A DNA stretch of 64,000 bases from Streptomyces griseochromogenes (GCF_001542625.1 NZ_CP016279.1:6572001-6636000), one strand, 5' to 3'. Positions 25,747-35,317 are shown, counted from the stretch's first letter. Notes: generated by a model from the sequence alone, not told the origin. Made by a program: numbers and translations.

Positions 25747-26025
25747 CTACTCGCCGCCGGCGTGCGAGATCCTGGTGAGGATCGTCTGTACCTGCTTCTG
25801 CAGCTGCTCCAACGCCCCCCTCATCCTGTCCAGGTCCTGCCGTGCCTGCGGCCACACCTCGCCCCTGAACTGCCGGGCCAGCGGACCGTCCCAGTGGTTC
25901 GGGTCGCTCAACTGCTGACCGTGGCTGTTCAGTTTCCCGATGACGGCGGGAAGCTCACTGGTGATGATGCCGAGCATCTTGGTTGCCTGATCGTGCGCGA
26001 AATCCGTCTTCTTGACGGTTCCCAT
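25747..26025 (-). CDS. WXG100 (ESAT-6-like) protein
   Basis: A 92-residue helical-hairpin protein. Helix 1 covers about 5-40, the turn carries WDG (HWDGPLARQF, near residue 47), and helix 2 runs EVWPQARQDLDRMRGALEQLQKQV. Size and the W-x-G turn identify the WXG100 superfamily, substrates and partners of type VII secretion. A perfect AAGGAGAC ribosome site precedes ATG 26025; the longer frame upstream has no similarity. It lies between a second WXG-like gene and a kinase gene, downstream of an EssC-like ATPase. Confidence 0.85.
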   Translation of the reverse strand: MGTVKKTDFAHDQATKMLGIITSELPAVIGKLNSHGQQLSDPNHWDGPLARQFRGEVWPQARQDLDRMRGALEQLQKQVQTILTRISHAGGE

Positions 26026-26261
26026 GGTGTCTCCTTCGCAATGATTTCCGAGTTGGTGCCGGTCTTGGCCTGGCCCCAGATATCCTCGCTCCCCCACCTG
26101 ATCGGCGATCAGGCCGTCGATGTGCACCTTGCCCGGCCCGTCCGAGCGACGGCTGAGCCGAATCCAACCCATCCCCGGTACGTAGGCCTTTGTGTTTCCG
26201 GGAGAAATCGGATCGCGGATGGGCTCCACGTTCCCGAGCTCTTCCCCATGCGTCCTGACAC

Positions 26262-26552
26262 CTATCCCTCGTGCTTCTTCTGAGCCGCGTGGGCGGCTTC
26301 TGTCGCGCTCGAGATGCTCGCCTGCAATGTGCTGGCCGTCTCTCTGAGATGGGCGAAGGCCGCCTGTTGACGTGCGTACTCCTTCTCGAATTCTCTCCGC
26401 TTCGCTCCTTGCCAGTTGTCGCTGTGCGGGGTTCCGAGAAGAGCCTTGCGCCGGGTTGTGCGCAGCCAGATGAACCAGTCGAGCTTCGCGATGAGTCGAG
26501 ACAGTTCCCTACTGATCCGATCCGCGGCCGCAAAATCGTACTCACGTGACAT
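26262..26552 (-). CDS. WXG100-like small helical protein
   Basis: A 96-residue protein predicted as two helices: first about 8-42 (RISRELSRLIAKLDWFIWL), a turn with NWQG (near 47-50), then a long charged helix (REFEKEYARQQAAFAHLRET). The W-x-G turn and length fit the WXG100 superfamily although helix 1 is more hydrophobic and basic than usual. Likely partner of the WXG100 protein encoded 236 bases downstream, forming a heterodimer (inference). Follows the EssC-like gene by 105 bases. Codon use is less GC-rich than its neighbours, as in several small WXG genes. Confidence 0.7.
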   Translation of the reverse strand: MSREYDFAAADRISRELSRLIAKLDWFIWLRTTRRKALLGTPHSDNWQGAKRREFEKEYARQQAAFAHLRETASTLQASISSATEAAHAAQKKHEG

Positions 26553-26657
26553 CAGTCGAACTCCCCACGAATCACATGAGAATTCTCCGATTCGTGTCCC
26601 CCGGTGTCATTGACCTCTGGCGCACAAGGCTTGGCATTCCGCGCAAGGCCGGTTCCG

Positions 26658-29600
26658 TCACCGTGCCACCTGCACTCCGCCCGCGACGCCGTCGATGACC
26701 AGATAGCCGCGGCCCGGGAGGGGTGCCAGGCGGTCGTGGCGGGGCAAAGTGGTGCCGAGCAGGTCGCCGTCGAGGTCGTGGTCGGGGGCGAGCAGGATGC
26801 CGCAGCGGCTGTCGCGGGCGCCCTGGGTCCAGTGGCCGTAGGTGCGGCGCAGGGCGTCGGCGCGGGCGGCGGCGACGAGGTGGCGTCCGGGCGGGGACGC
26901 GGACAGCCAGCGGTCCAGGACGCCGAGGTCGTCCTCCACCGTGTCCGCGTCGTCGACGAGGAGGAGGGTGGGGCCCGGGTGGGGCGCGAGGGCCGCTTCG
27001 AGGTCGCCGTACTCGGTGACGAGCGCGGCCGCCCCGGCAAGTTCGCGCAGCGGCGAGCGGCGGGGTGCGAACACCACGACGGCCGGCGGGTCCGCCGCGG
27101 CGATCACCTGGCGGGCGACGGTACACAGGGCGGTGGAGCGGCCGGACCGCTGCGGTCCGGCGATCAGCGCGTGCTCCTGCTCGTACAGCCGCAGGCCCGT
27201 GGCGCCGAGGGTGTCCCCGTCCAGACCGACGGCGATGTGCCAGGGCTCGGCGGTCACCACGGCCGGTGCCGTGAGGGCGCCGAGCGTGATCTCGGCGGGC
27301 AGCAGGCCGACTTGGGGCGCGGAGGTGACGGCGCCGGGCCGGCGGGCGGCGCAGGCGGCCACCGCGGTGGCGAGGTCCTCGGCGGGCAGGCCGATCTGGA
27401 TCACCTGGCGGGTCGCGGCCACCAGTGCGCGCCCGGGCACATAGGCGGGAACCGCACCGCGTGGTACGTCGAAGTAGCTGTACTCGCCCGGGTCGGCAAG
27501 GCGCATCAGCAGCTTCTGCTGGGTCAGTGCCGCCCACGCGGACGGCACCGCGCCGGACCGGTCCGCGGTGACGGCGAAGCGGATGCCGACGGCCGGCCCG
27601 TCCGCGTAGACCCGGGCGAGTTCGTCGATGAGGTTCATCCCGGCGACGTCCTTGTCGAAGTCCGACAGCAGCGCCCCGAGGTTGTCCAGGAGGACCAGCC
27701 AGTCGGGGGCCGGTGCCCCGTGGCCGGTCCCCGCGACGCCGCGTGCCTTGCGCTCGTCGAGTTCCCGGCGCAGCAGCCGGATGAGGCGGATCTGCCGCTC
27801 GCGTTCGGCCGGCCCGATGTGGGCACCCGTGTGCGGCAGGCCGGTCAGCGGCGCGAGGCCGCCCGCGCCCATGTCGAGGGCGAAGATGTGGCACCGCTCG
27901 GGCGGGTGGGCTCCGGCGGAGGCCAAAGCCAGGGCTGCCAGGGCGGTGGACGTCCCCGATCCGCCGCTGCCGTAGATCAGGACGTTGCCCGCCGTGGGAT
28001 CCCAGCCGACCGGGTACTGCCGCTGCCGATCGGGGTCGTCGGCGAGGGCGTACGCGGGCAGGCCCACGGCCTCCGTCTGCAGACCGCGTTCCGCCACGGG
28101 CGGCAGATCGGCGGCGTGTACGACCGTGGGCAGGGGGTCGGGCCAGGGTCGGCGTGGCTCGGCGAAGCCGGCGAGCCCCGACGCCTGCCCGGCGGCGGCG
28201 ACCAGGCGCTGCAGGTCGGTCTTGCCGTCGGTTCCCGCTGTGCCCGGTTCGGCGGCGGGCAGGCTCAGCAGGAAGGGGGCCGCGGTCACCGGGGCCGTCA
28301 CAGCCGTTTCGGGGGTGACGCCGGTGGACAGGGCCGTCTGTACGGGCACGACTTCACGGGCGCTGAGCCGGTAGAAGGCGCGGCCCCACTGCCGGCTGCC
28401 GATCGCCGCGGCGGCCGGGTCGTCGATGACGTCCTGTGAGTCTCCGGTCGATTCCAGCCGGAGTGCGATGCGCAGCTTGACGTTGTTCTTGATCGCGTCG
28501 TTGACCGAGCCGGCGGGCCGCTGGGTCGCCATGATCAGATGGACGCCCAGGCTGCGGCCGCGCTGCGCGATGCCGACGAGGGAGTCCACGAAGTCCGGGA
28601 GCGCCTTCACCAGCGTGGCGAACTCGTCGATGACCACGGCCAGTCGCGGCATCGGCTCCAGTTCGGTCCGCCCGGTGTCACGCAGACGCTGATAGTCGCG
28701 TACGTGGCTGAGGCCCGTCCGGCGCAACAGCGCTTCGCGGTGGCGCAGTTCGGCCTCCAGGCAGCGCAGCGCGCGTTCGCTGAGCTGCTCGTCGAGGTCG
28801 GTGACCAGGCCGACGGTGTGCGGCAGGGCGGCGCACTCGTCCAGCGCTCCGCCGCCTTTGTAATCCACGAGTGCGAAGGTGAGATGCTCCGGGTCGGCGT
28901 CGACCGCCATGCTCGCGATGAGCGTGCGGAGCAGCTCGCTCTTGCCCGAACCGGTGGTTCCGGCGATGAGCGCATGCGGGCCGTCGTCGTCGAGGTCCAC
29001 GGTGAACAGGTCTCGTTCGGTGACCCCCAGCACCGCCCGGACCCTGAGTCGGGGCACCCGTTTCCTCCAGTGGTCGGCCACCGCGGCGCCGTCCACGCTC
29101 TCCAGGTCCAGCAGGGGAAGCAGTGAGATCCGGTCGGGCAGGCCCGCGCCCTCGATCCGCAGTTCCGGGTCCTCGAAGCGGGCCAGCGCCCTGGCCGTGT
29201 CCCGCGCCTCGACCGCGCGCATTCCGTCCAGCAGCACCTGCTGCACGGTGACACCCAAGGCCACGTCACGGACCTTTCCCACGCCCTCCGGCGATGCGGT
29301 GACCACGGAGGTGCACAGGGCCGGCAGGCGGGTGGTCAGCACCAGCGCCCCGCAGCGCAGGGAGGTGCTCGCGATCAGGTCCCGAAGCCGGTTGGGCCGT
29401 CCCTCCAGCAAGGTGGCGCCGTCCACCACCACGAGCAGCACGGGACCGGCGGACCGCTGCGCACCGCCGTCCTGCGGGACACCACCGGCTTCTCGGGGCG
29501 GCGCCGCGGCGAGCAGGTGCTGAGCCAGTGTGTCCGCCTGCTCGGAGCCGACCGCCACCAGGCGGGTCGTCCCGGATCGTACGTCGGCCCCGTGCGGCAG

Positions 29601-30926
29601 CCACTTCGTCCAGTCCCAGTCGGCCAGCCGTTCGGCGTCGGTGAACACCGCCACCGTGACGTCCGCGGGCCCGCTGCCCACCACGGCCTGGCACAGCAGG
29701 GAACGGGCGACGGCCAGGCACGCCTTCCGGTTGCCCTCGAAGCCCACGGCCTCGCCCGCCGAGACTCCCACCACGACGGGCACCTGTGGCAGGACGGACT
29801 TGCGCGCGAGCACGGCCGCCGGTTCCGGTGCCGGCTCGGCGGAGCCTCGTTCCAGCGGCGGTTCCCAGGGCAGGTCGGCCGTGCCGACCACGAGTCGGAG
29901 GAAGTCCTCCGCTGCCGGACGCCGCTCCCAGAGTGCGGTCCCGGGAGCCGTCGCCCGGTACAGCGCCTCAGCCGGGTCGCAGTGGGCGGCACGACGGAAT
30001 CGGATCTCGTCGGTGCGCCGCCGCTCCACCGCCGCCTCGAACTCCGCGATCCGGGCGCGGTATTCACGACTGCCCCGGCGCGACGAGGATCTGCCGCGCA
30101 GGCGTTCCTCGGCGAAGTTGGCCACGAACATGATCGGGGTGAGCGCCGCGATGGCCGCATAGCGCGGGTCGCCGGTCAGCACAACCGTCGCTGCGGCCAT
30201 GGCCAGCGGGCCGAGCAGCGCAGCGACGCTGAAGGGAGCCTTGTGCGTACGAGTCGGCGGTGCGGGGACGGCGATCGGCGACGTGTCGACGGGACGGCCG
30301 CCCCGCGGCGGGCGGTTGAAGGGCAGCGTCCCGCCGGGCCCGGCCTCACGGACCGCGTTGATCCGCTGCACCGGCCCGAACCGGTCGGCGGGCACTGCGC
30401 GGAGCATCAGTTCACCGCCGAGCGACACCAGGTCGCCGGCCTGGACCGGGACCGTCTCATGGGTCCTGACGCCGTTGACATCCGTGCCGTTCGCCGAGCC
30501 GAGGTCGGTCACGGTGACCCGGCCGCCGGGCAGGACGTCGAAGACGGCATGGAGCCGTGACACACCCGTGGCCACGACACGGACGTCCGCTTCCGCTCCG
30601 CGCCCGACGACCGTGCGGCCCACCGCCAGTGGCACGCTGCGGCCCGCCTCCAGCCCTCCCACCAGCCGCAGGACGACCGCCGGCTTCCGTAGCGCGCCGG
30701 CCATGAGCCCACCGGCCACACGCCCGCGGGCGTCGGCCACCTTCGACCCGTGCACCAGGCCGGACTCGTTCACGACCGTCTCGGGGGGCAACACCCGGCC
30801 GTCGACGGCAAGCACCCGCCCTGGCATCCCCACGGCCGCGGCCAGATCGGCGAGTGCGGCGTCCGGCCGGCCGAAGCGCACCTCCACGTCCCACTCGCGA
30901 CCAGCCTCGACACAGACGATCCGCAC
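26658..30926 (-). CDS. FHA-domain FtsK/SpoIIIE ATPase of type VII (EssC/EccC) secretion type
   Basis: A 1422-residue protein: ubiquitin-like/EssC-type N-terminal beta domain (1-90), FHA domain (about 95-160; VVGRGAEADVRVV, VSRLHAVFD, LGSANGTDVNG), two membrane helices (about 230-285), then three FtsK-type ATPase domains. Domain 1 has an intact Walker A (GTTGSGKS, Lys662) and Walker B (LAVVIDEFATL). In domains 2 and 3 the Walker lysine is replaced (GSGGSGTST and GPQRSGRST). This is the EssC order (FHA before membrane helices and ATPases), unlike the classical actinobacterial EccC without FHA. It is the motor for export of WXG100 proteins, two of which are encoded downstream. The GTG start (30926) is preceded by AGGAGGTGG. 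EccB, EccD, EccE and mycosin genes are not in the window. Confidence 0.92.
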   Translation of the reverse strand: MRIVCVEAGREWDVEVRFGRPDAALADLAAAVGMPGRVLAVDGRVLPPETVVNESGLVHGSKVADARGRVAGGLMAGALRKPAVVLRLVGGLEAGRSVPLAVGRTVVGRGAEADVRVVATGVSRLHAVFDVLPGGRVTVTDLGSANGTDVNGVRTHETVPVQAGDLVSLGGELMLRAVPADRFGPVQRINAVREAGPGGTLPFNRPPRGGRPVDTSPIAVPAPPTRTHKAPFSVAALLGPLAMAAATVVLTGDPRYAAIAALTPIMFVANFAEERLRGRSSSRRGSREYRARIAEFEAAVERRRTDEIRFRRAAHCDPAEALYRATAPGTALWERRPAAEDFLRLVVGTADLPWEPPLERGSAEPAPEPAAVLARKSVLPQVPVVVGVSAGEAVGFEGNRKACLAVARSLLCQAVVGSGPADVTVAVFTDAERLADWDWTKWLPHGADVRSGTTRLVAVGSEQADTLAQHLLAAAPPREAGGVPQDGGAQRSAGPVLLVVVDGATLLEGRPNRLRDLIASTSLRCGALVLTTRLPALCTSVVTASPEGVGKVRDVALGVTVQQVLLDGMRAVEARDTARALARFEDPELRIEGAGLPDRISLLPLLDLESVDGAAVADHWRKRVPRLRVRAVLGVTERDLFTVDLDDDGPHALIAGTTGSGKSELLRTLIASMAVDADPEHLTFALVDYKGGGALDECAALPHTVGLVTDLDEQLSERALRCLEAELRHREALLRRTGLSHVRDYQRLRDTGRTELEPMPRLAVVIDEFATLVKALPDFVDSLVGIAQRGRSLGVHLIMATQRPAGSVNDAIKNNVKLRIALRLESTGDSQDVIDDPAAAAIGSRQWGRAFYRLSAREVVPVQTALSTGVTPETAVTAPVTAAPFLLSLPAAEPGTAGTDGKTDLQRLVAAAGQASGLAGFAEPRRPWPDPLPTVVHAADLPPVAERGLQTEAVGLPAYALADDPDRQRQYPVGWDPTAGNVLIYGSGGSGTSTALAALALASAGAHPPERCHIFALDMGAGGLAPLTGLPHTGAHIGPAERERQIRLIRLLRRELDERKARGVAGTGHGAPAPDWLVLLDNLGALLSDFDKDVAGMNLIDELARVYADGPAVGIRFAVTADRSGAVPSAWAALTQQKLLMRLADPGEYSYFDVPRGAVPAYVPGRALVAATRQVIQIGLPAEDLATAVAACAARRPGAVTSAPQVGLLPAEITLGALTAPAVVTAEPWHIAVGLDGDTLGATGLRLYEQEHALIAGPQRSGRSTALCTVARQVIAAADPPAVVVFAPRRSPLRELAGAAALVTEYGDLEAALAPHPGPTLLLVDDADTVEDDLGVLDRWLSASPPGRHLVAAARADALRRTYGHWTQGARDSRCGILLAPDHDLDGDLLGTTLPRHDRLAPLPGRGYLVIDGVAGGVQVAR

Positions 30927-31216
30927 CGCGCGCCACCTCCTGATCGCTCCGGATGACGGGGCGTCCACTCTTCCGCGGCTCGCCGGAGAGGTCATCGGCA
31001 CGGCGTGCACACCGATTGACCGAGCGTGCAATGGCACCACACCGCGCGCCGCCCGCGGCCGGTCGCTCACACGACGTCAATGACATTGCGTCCCGTGCCA
31101 ATGACGCCTCCGCCGAGGGGCTGGACGATGTCGAGCAAGCGGCGGTCGGCACCAGTGCTCGGCACCCGACCCCGCGGATGTGGCACTACGCCGAGAAAGG
31201 ACGGGGAGAACCGATC

Positions 31217-31663
31217 ATGCGACACAACATCAGCAGCGGCAAACGGCTGGCCGGTCGGCTGGCGGGGGTTGCGGTCTTGGCCGCGGTGGTCGCGGGCGTC
31301 ACACCATCGACCGCGTCGGCCAGCGACACCTGGTGCGGCAACTGGCTGAAGGACCCGGCGTACGCGTACGGCGTCAAGGCGGTCTCCGGCACCCGGATCT
31401 ATCACGGGCCCGGTTATGCGCAGGTGAATCAGGGCTACTACGGGCCTCACTGGTATGCGTGGGCATACGAGGCGAACGCCGGACTCGGCCCCGCGCTGAA
31501 CTGGCGCTACCGGGACAACAACGCCCTTTACACCTGCTATCCCCAGACCGAGGGCGGCTACTACACCCCCGGCGTTCCCGACTACCAGGCGTACAAGGTC
31601 CAGGTCGAGCTCGAAAGCTACCCCGGCAACATCTATGGACAGGCCGTCTACTGGGGCGGATGA
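31217..31663 (+). CDS. Small secreted protein of unknown function
   Basis: A 148-residue protein with a signal peptide (residues 1-36; basic start, GRLAGVAVLAAVVAGVTPST, cleavage near ASA-SDTW). The mature part of about 110 residues is rich in Tyr, Trp and Gly (YHGPGYAQVNQGYYGPHWYA) and has two cysteines that may pair. No known domain. It is divergent from the EssC-like gene, so could be functionally linked, although its signal peptide implies Sec export. Start ATG 31217 follows GGGGAG. Confidence 0.75.
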   Translation: MRHNISSGKRLAGRLAGVAVLAAVVAGVTPSTASASDTWCGNWLKDPAYAYGVKAVSGTRIYHGPGYAQVNQGYYGPHWYAWAYEANAGLGPALNWRYRDNNALYTCYPQTEGGYYTPGVPDYQAYKVQVELESYPGNIYGQAVYWGG

Positions 31664-31769
31664 CCGGCGCTCCTGCGGCGCCGGACTACCGGTGCCGCAG
31701 GAGCTCGTGGCGGGCTCGACAACCGCGGGCGTCGAGCCGAAGTACGGTGCGGAACCAGAGGGGACGTTC

Positions 31770-32756
31770 ATGATGCGCAGGGTCGCGGCCTCGCTCGTCG
31801 CGGTGGTGGCCACCGTGACGACGGCGGCCGGTTGTACGGCGGATACGACAAGGGCGGCTGATGGCACCGCGGCCGGACGACAATCCGCGCCGCGCATCGT
31901 GTCCACCCCGGGTCCTGGTGCCGATCTGCTGTTGCTGCTGGACTCCTATGACCTGTCCCTCCAGCAGCATGTGGAGATCCAGAACGCCGAAAACCTCTTT
32001 CTCCGCCGGTGCATGAAGAACTTCGGATTCTCCTTGCGGACGCCGGCCACCCGACCACTGCCCTACCCACGGAACATGCCGCTGCTGGGTCAGCTCGATG
32101 TGCTCCAGGTATCGCGATACGGGTACCAGGGGCCCCCGGGCGTGGCGGCCGACCTGATCGCGGTGTCCAAGAACGGCTCGTGGGACATCACCGTGCAGAA
32201 CGCCATGCTCCCCGTGTTCGAGGGCCGGATCAGCAGTTCGCACGGCAGGCCGGTACCCACCGGAGGGTGCTTCGGCGCGCTGCAACGGCGACTCGACGCG
32301 GGCGCGGCGACGGTTCATTTCAAGGCAGGAACGCCGCCGGTGGTTCCGGAGCGTGGGATCAGGATGTTCAAGTCCCAGGTGTACGACCAGGCCACCCATG
32401 ACAGCCGGTTCCACCGGGTCGTTGCCGACTGGCGCCGATGCATGAGCCGGAAAGGGCTGCGCTACGACAGCCCGGCGCAGGCTCAGGGAGATCCACGGTG
32501 GAGCGATGCCGTCGCGGACGCGCGCCCCGGTACGACTCAGATCCGAACGGCGGTGGCCGACGAGCAGTGCCGACGGACGGTGAACTACACAGGGACTCTC
32601 TACAGTCTGATGCACGCCTACGAGCAACCCCTGATCAAGACTCAGCGCCACGTACTGCAAGAGATCCACGGCCTGCTCGAGGCAAGGCTACGGAACGCCC
32701 TTTCCCTGACGGCCGAGCCGGAGGTGTCCACAGCCGTGACCGGCGCAGGCAGCTGA
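31770..32756 (+). CDS. Lipoprotein of unknown function
   Basis: A 328-residue protein with a lipoprotein signal: basic MMRR, hydrophobic core and lipobox TTAAGC with Cys22. The rest is an acidic/helical domain with conserved-looking pairs of cysteines (LFLRRCMKNFGF, GGCFGALQRR, DWRRCMSRKGL, DEQCRR). The repeated RRCM-FGF / RRCM-KGL pattern is seen in many Streptomyces lipoproteins of unknown role. Could begin at either of two adjacent ATGs (31770, 31773). Follows the small secreted gene by 106 bases on the same strand. Confidence 0.75.
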   Translation: MMRRVAASLVAVVATVTTAAGCTADTTRAADGTAAGRQSAPRIVSTPGPGADLLLLLDSYDLSLQQHVEIQNAENLFLRRCMKNFGFSLRTPATRPLPYPRNMPLLGQLDVLQVSRYGYQGPPGVAADLIAVSKNGSWDITVQNAMLPVFEGRISSSHGRPVPTGGCFGALQRRLDAGAATVHFKAGTPPVVPERGIRMFKSQVYDQATHDSRFHRVVADWRRCMSRKGLRYDSPAQAQGDPRWSDAVADARPGTTQIRTAVADEQCRRTVNYTGTLYSLMHAYEQPLIKTQRHVLQEIHGLLEARLRNALSLTAEPEVSTAVTGAGS

Positions 32757-32977
32757 TCGCCTCGGCCATGGGCGTGCTCGCCCTCCTCTTCCAGGCCCAT
32801 CGTGGCAGGTCACCGGGTCGGGCCGCTCGTTGCCGGAGCAACCGCGGACACCGAGCGCTGCCCGATGGATCACGCCCGAGTCCGCGGCGGGTCACCATAA
32901 GACGGACGGGGCGGATTCACGCCAGGCACCGGACCGGCACCCGCCGCACGAAGATCACGGCGCGTACGCTCAAGCAC

Positions 32978-33940
32978 ATGGTTGAGCATCGCATGATCGA
33001 CGTGAACGGCGTCCGGCTGCACATCGCCGAGCAGGGCGAGGGCCCCCTGGTGGTGCTGCTGCACGGCTTCCCCGAGTCGTGGCACTCCTGGCAGCACCAG
33101 TTCGGCCCGCTGGCCGACGCGGGCTTCCGGGTGGTCGCCCCCGACCAGCGTGGATACGGACGCAGCGACCGTCCCGACGACGTCAACGCCTACACCATCT
33201 TCCATCTGGTCGGCGATGTCATCGGACTGATCCACGCCTTGGGCGAGGAGAAGGCGTATGTCGTCGGGCACGACTGGGGCGCGCCGGTCGCCTGGCACAC
33301 GGCACTGCTGCGACCGGACATGGTGCTCGGGGTGGCAGGACTGAGCGTGCCACCCCCCTTCCGGGGAACGGAGCCTCCGCTGGCCGCCATGGACAAGCGG
33401 TTCGGCGGCCGCTTCTACTGGAACTACTTCAACCGCCCGGGTGTGGCCGACGCCGAGTTCGCGAAGGACACGCGGACCGCTTTGCGAAAGTTCTTCTACT
33501 GGGCCTCCGGTGACGCTCCGGACGCCGGCAAGGGCAACCAGCCGCTGGTCGATCCCGAGCGCGGCTGGCTCGCGGACATGCCGGACCCCGACGTACTGCC
33601 GGAGTGGTTCACCGAGGACGACCTCGACGCGCTCACGGAGAGTTTTTCCAAGGGCTTCACCGGGGCTCTCAACTGGTATCGCAACCTCGACCGCAACTGG
33701 GAACTGACCGCTCCCTGGCACGGCACGGTCGTCTCGCGGCCCGCCCTGTACATCTACGGCGACCGCGACGTCGTCCCCGCCTTCCCCGGCACACCCGAAC
33801 TCATCGGGAAACTCCCCGCCCTGATGCCCAGTCTGTGGCGCGAGCCCATCAAACTGGCGGGCTGCGGACACTGGACTCAGCAGGAACGCCCGGCCGAGGT
33901 GAGCGCGGCACTCATCGAATTCCTGAGGGCCTGTCCCTGA
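32978..33940 (+). CDS. Alpha/beta hydrolase, epoxide-hydrolase-like
   Basis: A 320-residue alpha/beta-hydrolase. Oxyanion motif HGFPESWHSW (29-38), nucleophile elbow GHDWGA with Asp99 (the Asp is diagnostic of epoxide hydrolases and dehalogenases rather than esterases), cap region rich in Trp/Tyr (FYWNYFNRPG), catalytic acid region YIYGDRDVV and His in GCGHWTQQERP. Two ring-opening Tyr are plausible in the cap (FFYW, NWYRNL). Likely hydrolyses small epoxides; substrate unknown. Chosen start ATG 32978 matches the family; upstream frame is non-homologous. Confidence 0.9.
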   Translation: MVEHRMIDVNGVRLHIAEQGEGPLVVLLHGFPESWHSWQHQFGPLADAGFRVVAPDQRGYGRSDRPDDVNAYTIFHLVGDVIGLIHALGEEKAYVVGHDWGAPVAWHTALLRPDMVLGVAGLSVPPPFRGTEPPLAAMDKRFGGRFYWNYFNRPGVADAEFAKDTRTALRKFFYWASGDAPDAGKGNQPLVDPERGWLADMPDPDVLPEWFTEDDLDALTESFSKGFTGALNWYRNLDRNWELTAPWHGTVVSRPALYIYGDRDVVPAFPGTPELIGKLPALMPSLWREPIKLAGCGHWTQQERPAEVSAALIEFLRACP

Positions 33941-34119
33941 GATTCCTTGGACCCGGCCTGCCGGATCGGCGTCGGCGTGATCGCCCCTCCGGTGAATCCG
34001 GTCGCCCACCGGGGTGAGACGGCCGCGGGGAGCCTCGAACCGTCGGGACTTCGACGATTACGGTGCGCGCATCATCCGCGTCTCGCGGGCCTGCGTGCTT
34101 CGTGGGCCGAAGGAGGACC

Positions 34120-34626
34120 GTGTTGTTCCCCGTGTCCACTCGTGGTGGGGTCGCCGCCGGTGCGGCGGCCCTGCTCCTGGCGGCGGCCGGCCCGGCACCG
34201 GCCGTTGCCGCCGACGTCGCCCGCGCCCGCACCGCGGCGGTCATCAGCTGCGCCGGCGCGATCGTCGTCAACGTCCATCCCCTCAACGGCGCCGTCGACG
34301 GCAGAAGCGGCACCAACTTCCGTTGCGCGACGCCTGACCGGTCCTTCGCGGCCGAACTGACGATCTCCGGCTCGCTGAGGAGCGGCGGTGAGCTCTCCTA
34401 CGAGGCCAGGACCACCGACAGCCTCAGGCTGACGGACACGGGAGAGGTCTTCCGGTTCACGGTCGACCGCCGCTTCGACCGGGACACCACCGCGGCGACC
34501 GGCAACGCCGCCGAACGCGGCTCCAGCAGCCAGGCCCGCGATTCCGGGACCGGCACCTTCGGTACGGGGACGGGCCTGGTGACGTTCCTCGTCACCAACG
34601 GCTACACCCTCGATGTGAGCGGATGA
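34120..34626 (+). CDS. Secreted protein of unknown function
   Basis: A protein of about 168 residues with signal peptide (GGVAAGAAALLLAAAGPAPAVA, cleavage near residue 30), followed by a beta-rich, Thr/Ser-rich domain (ISCAGAIVVNVHPLNG, FAAELTISGSLRSGGELSYE) and two cysteines. No known domain was recognised. The GTG at 34120 is three bases after AGGAGG, the in-frame TTG at 34123 six bases after it; the latter spacing is better, so either may be the start. Confidence 0.7.
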   Translation: MLFPVSTRGGVAAGAAALLLAAAGPAPAVAADVARARTAAVISCAGAIVVNVHPLNGAVDGRSGTNFRCATPDRSFAAELTISGSLRSGGELSYEARTTDSLRLTDTGEVFRFTVDRRFDRDTTAATGNAAERGSSSQARDSGTGTFGTGTGLVTFLVTNGYTLDVSG

Positions 34627-34669
34627 CGTCGGCTGGGTGACGGGGCGCGGCGCCCTCTAGGATGCGGTC

Positions 34670-35266
34670 ATGGCTGCCCCGGACTCCCCTGTGCCGTCCG
34701 CCGCTCCGCGGGATCCGGAACTCGGTTTCCCGCCGCCCGGCGAGGTGCTCCACCGACTCCGTACTCAAAAGGGCATGTCACTGCGTCAAGTGGCGGCGGA
34801 GTGCGGGCTGTCCGTGTCCTTCCTGGCCGCTCTGGAGCGGGGCGAGACCGACATCGCGCTGGAACGGCTCGGGCGCCTGGCCAAGGTGTTCGGTCACGAT
34901 GTCGGCTCGTTCCTCGGTTTTTCAAGGGGCCGGGCCACCCCGTCCGTCTTCCCCAGGGACGAGCAGGACGTCCTGGACCGCGCACCGGGGGTCGTCTACC
35001 GCGTCCTGCGCTCCCCCGAGCTCGGATACCAGGTGGTCACAGGGGATTTCTCCCCCCACAGCGGCCTCACCGAGGAGCTCCAGCACGAGGGGTCCGACCT
35101 CATCATGGTGACCCGGGGCACTCTGGTGGCCCGCTACAACGGGGTGGAGCACGTGCTGTCGGCCGGCGACTGCATCCGGTGGACCGCGGGCTATCCGCAC
35201 AGCTTCCGCAACGACACCGACGAGCCGGCCCAGATGGTGGGAGTCCTCTTCTCCAGTCTCTACTGA
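34670..35266 (+). CDS. XRE-type HTH / cupin regulator
   Basis: A 198-residue protein: XRE helix-turn-helix (about 25-80; LHRLRTQKGMSLRQVAAECG, SVSFLAALERGETDIAL) and a C-terminal cupin (about 110-195; EELQHEGSDLIMVTRGTLVA, VLSAGDCIRWTAGYPHSFRN). This class typically senses a small metabolite and controls a neighbouring transport or catabolic gene. A strong terminator follows, then an MFS exporter, ATP-grasp ligase and SDR, whose promoter region has a dyad; it is the likely regulator of that operon. Confidence 0.9.
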   Translation: MAAPDSPVPSAAPRDPELGFPPPGEVLHRLRTQKGMSLRQVAAECGLSVSFLAALERGETDIALERLGRLAKVFGHDVGSFLGFSRGRATPSVFPRDEQDVLDRAPGVVYRVLRSPELGYQVVTGDFSPHSGLTEELQHEGSDLIMVTRGTLVARYNGVEHVLSAGDCIRWTAGYPHSFRNDTDEPAQMVGVLFSSLY

Positions 35267-35283
35267 CACCTGCGCACTGCTCC

Positions 35284-35317
35284 AAAGCCCCACGGAATCC
35301 ACGTCCGTGGGGCTTTT
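35284..35317 (+). terminator. Strong terminator after the XRE-cupin gene
   Basis: AAAGCCCCACGGA (35284-35296) pairs perfectly with TCCGTGGGGCTTT (35304-35316), 13-bp stem, 7-base loop, ending in TTTT. The A-rich 5' flank makes it usable in both directions. Confidence 0.9.
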
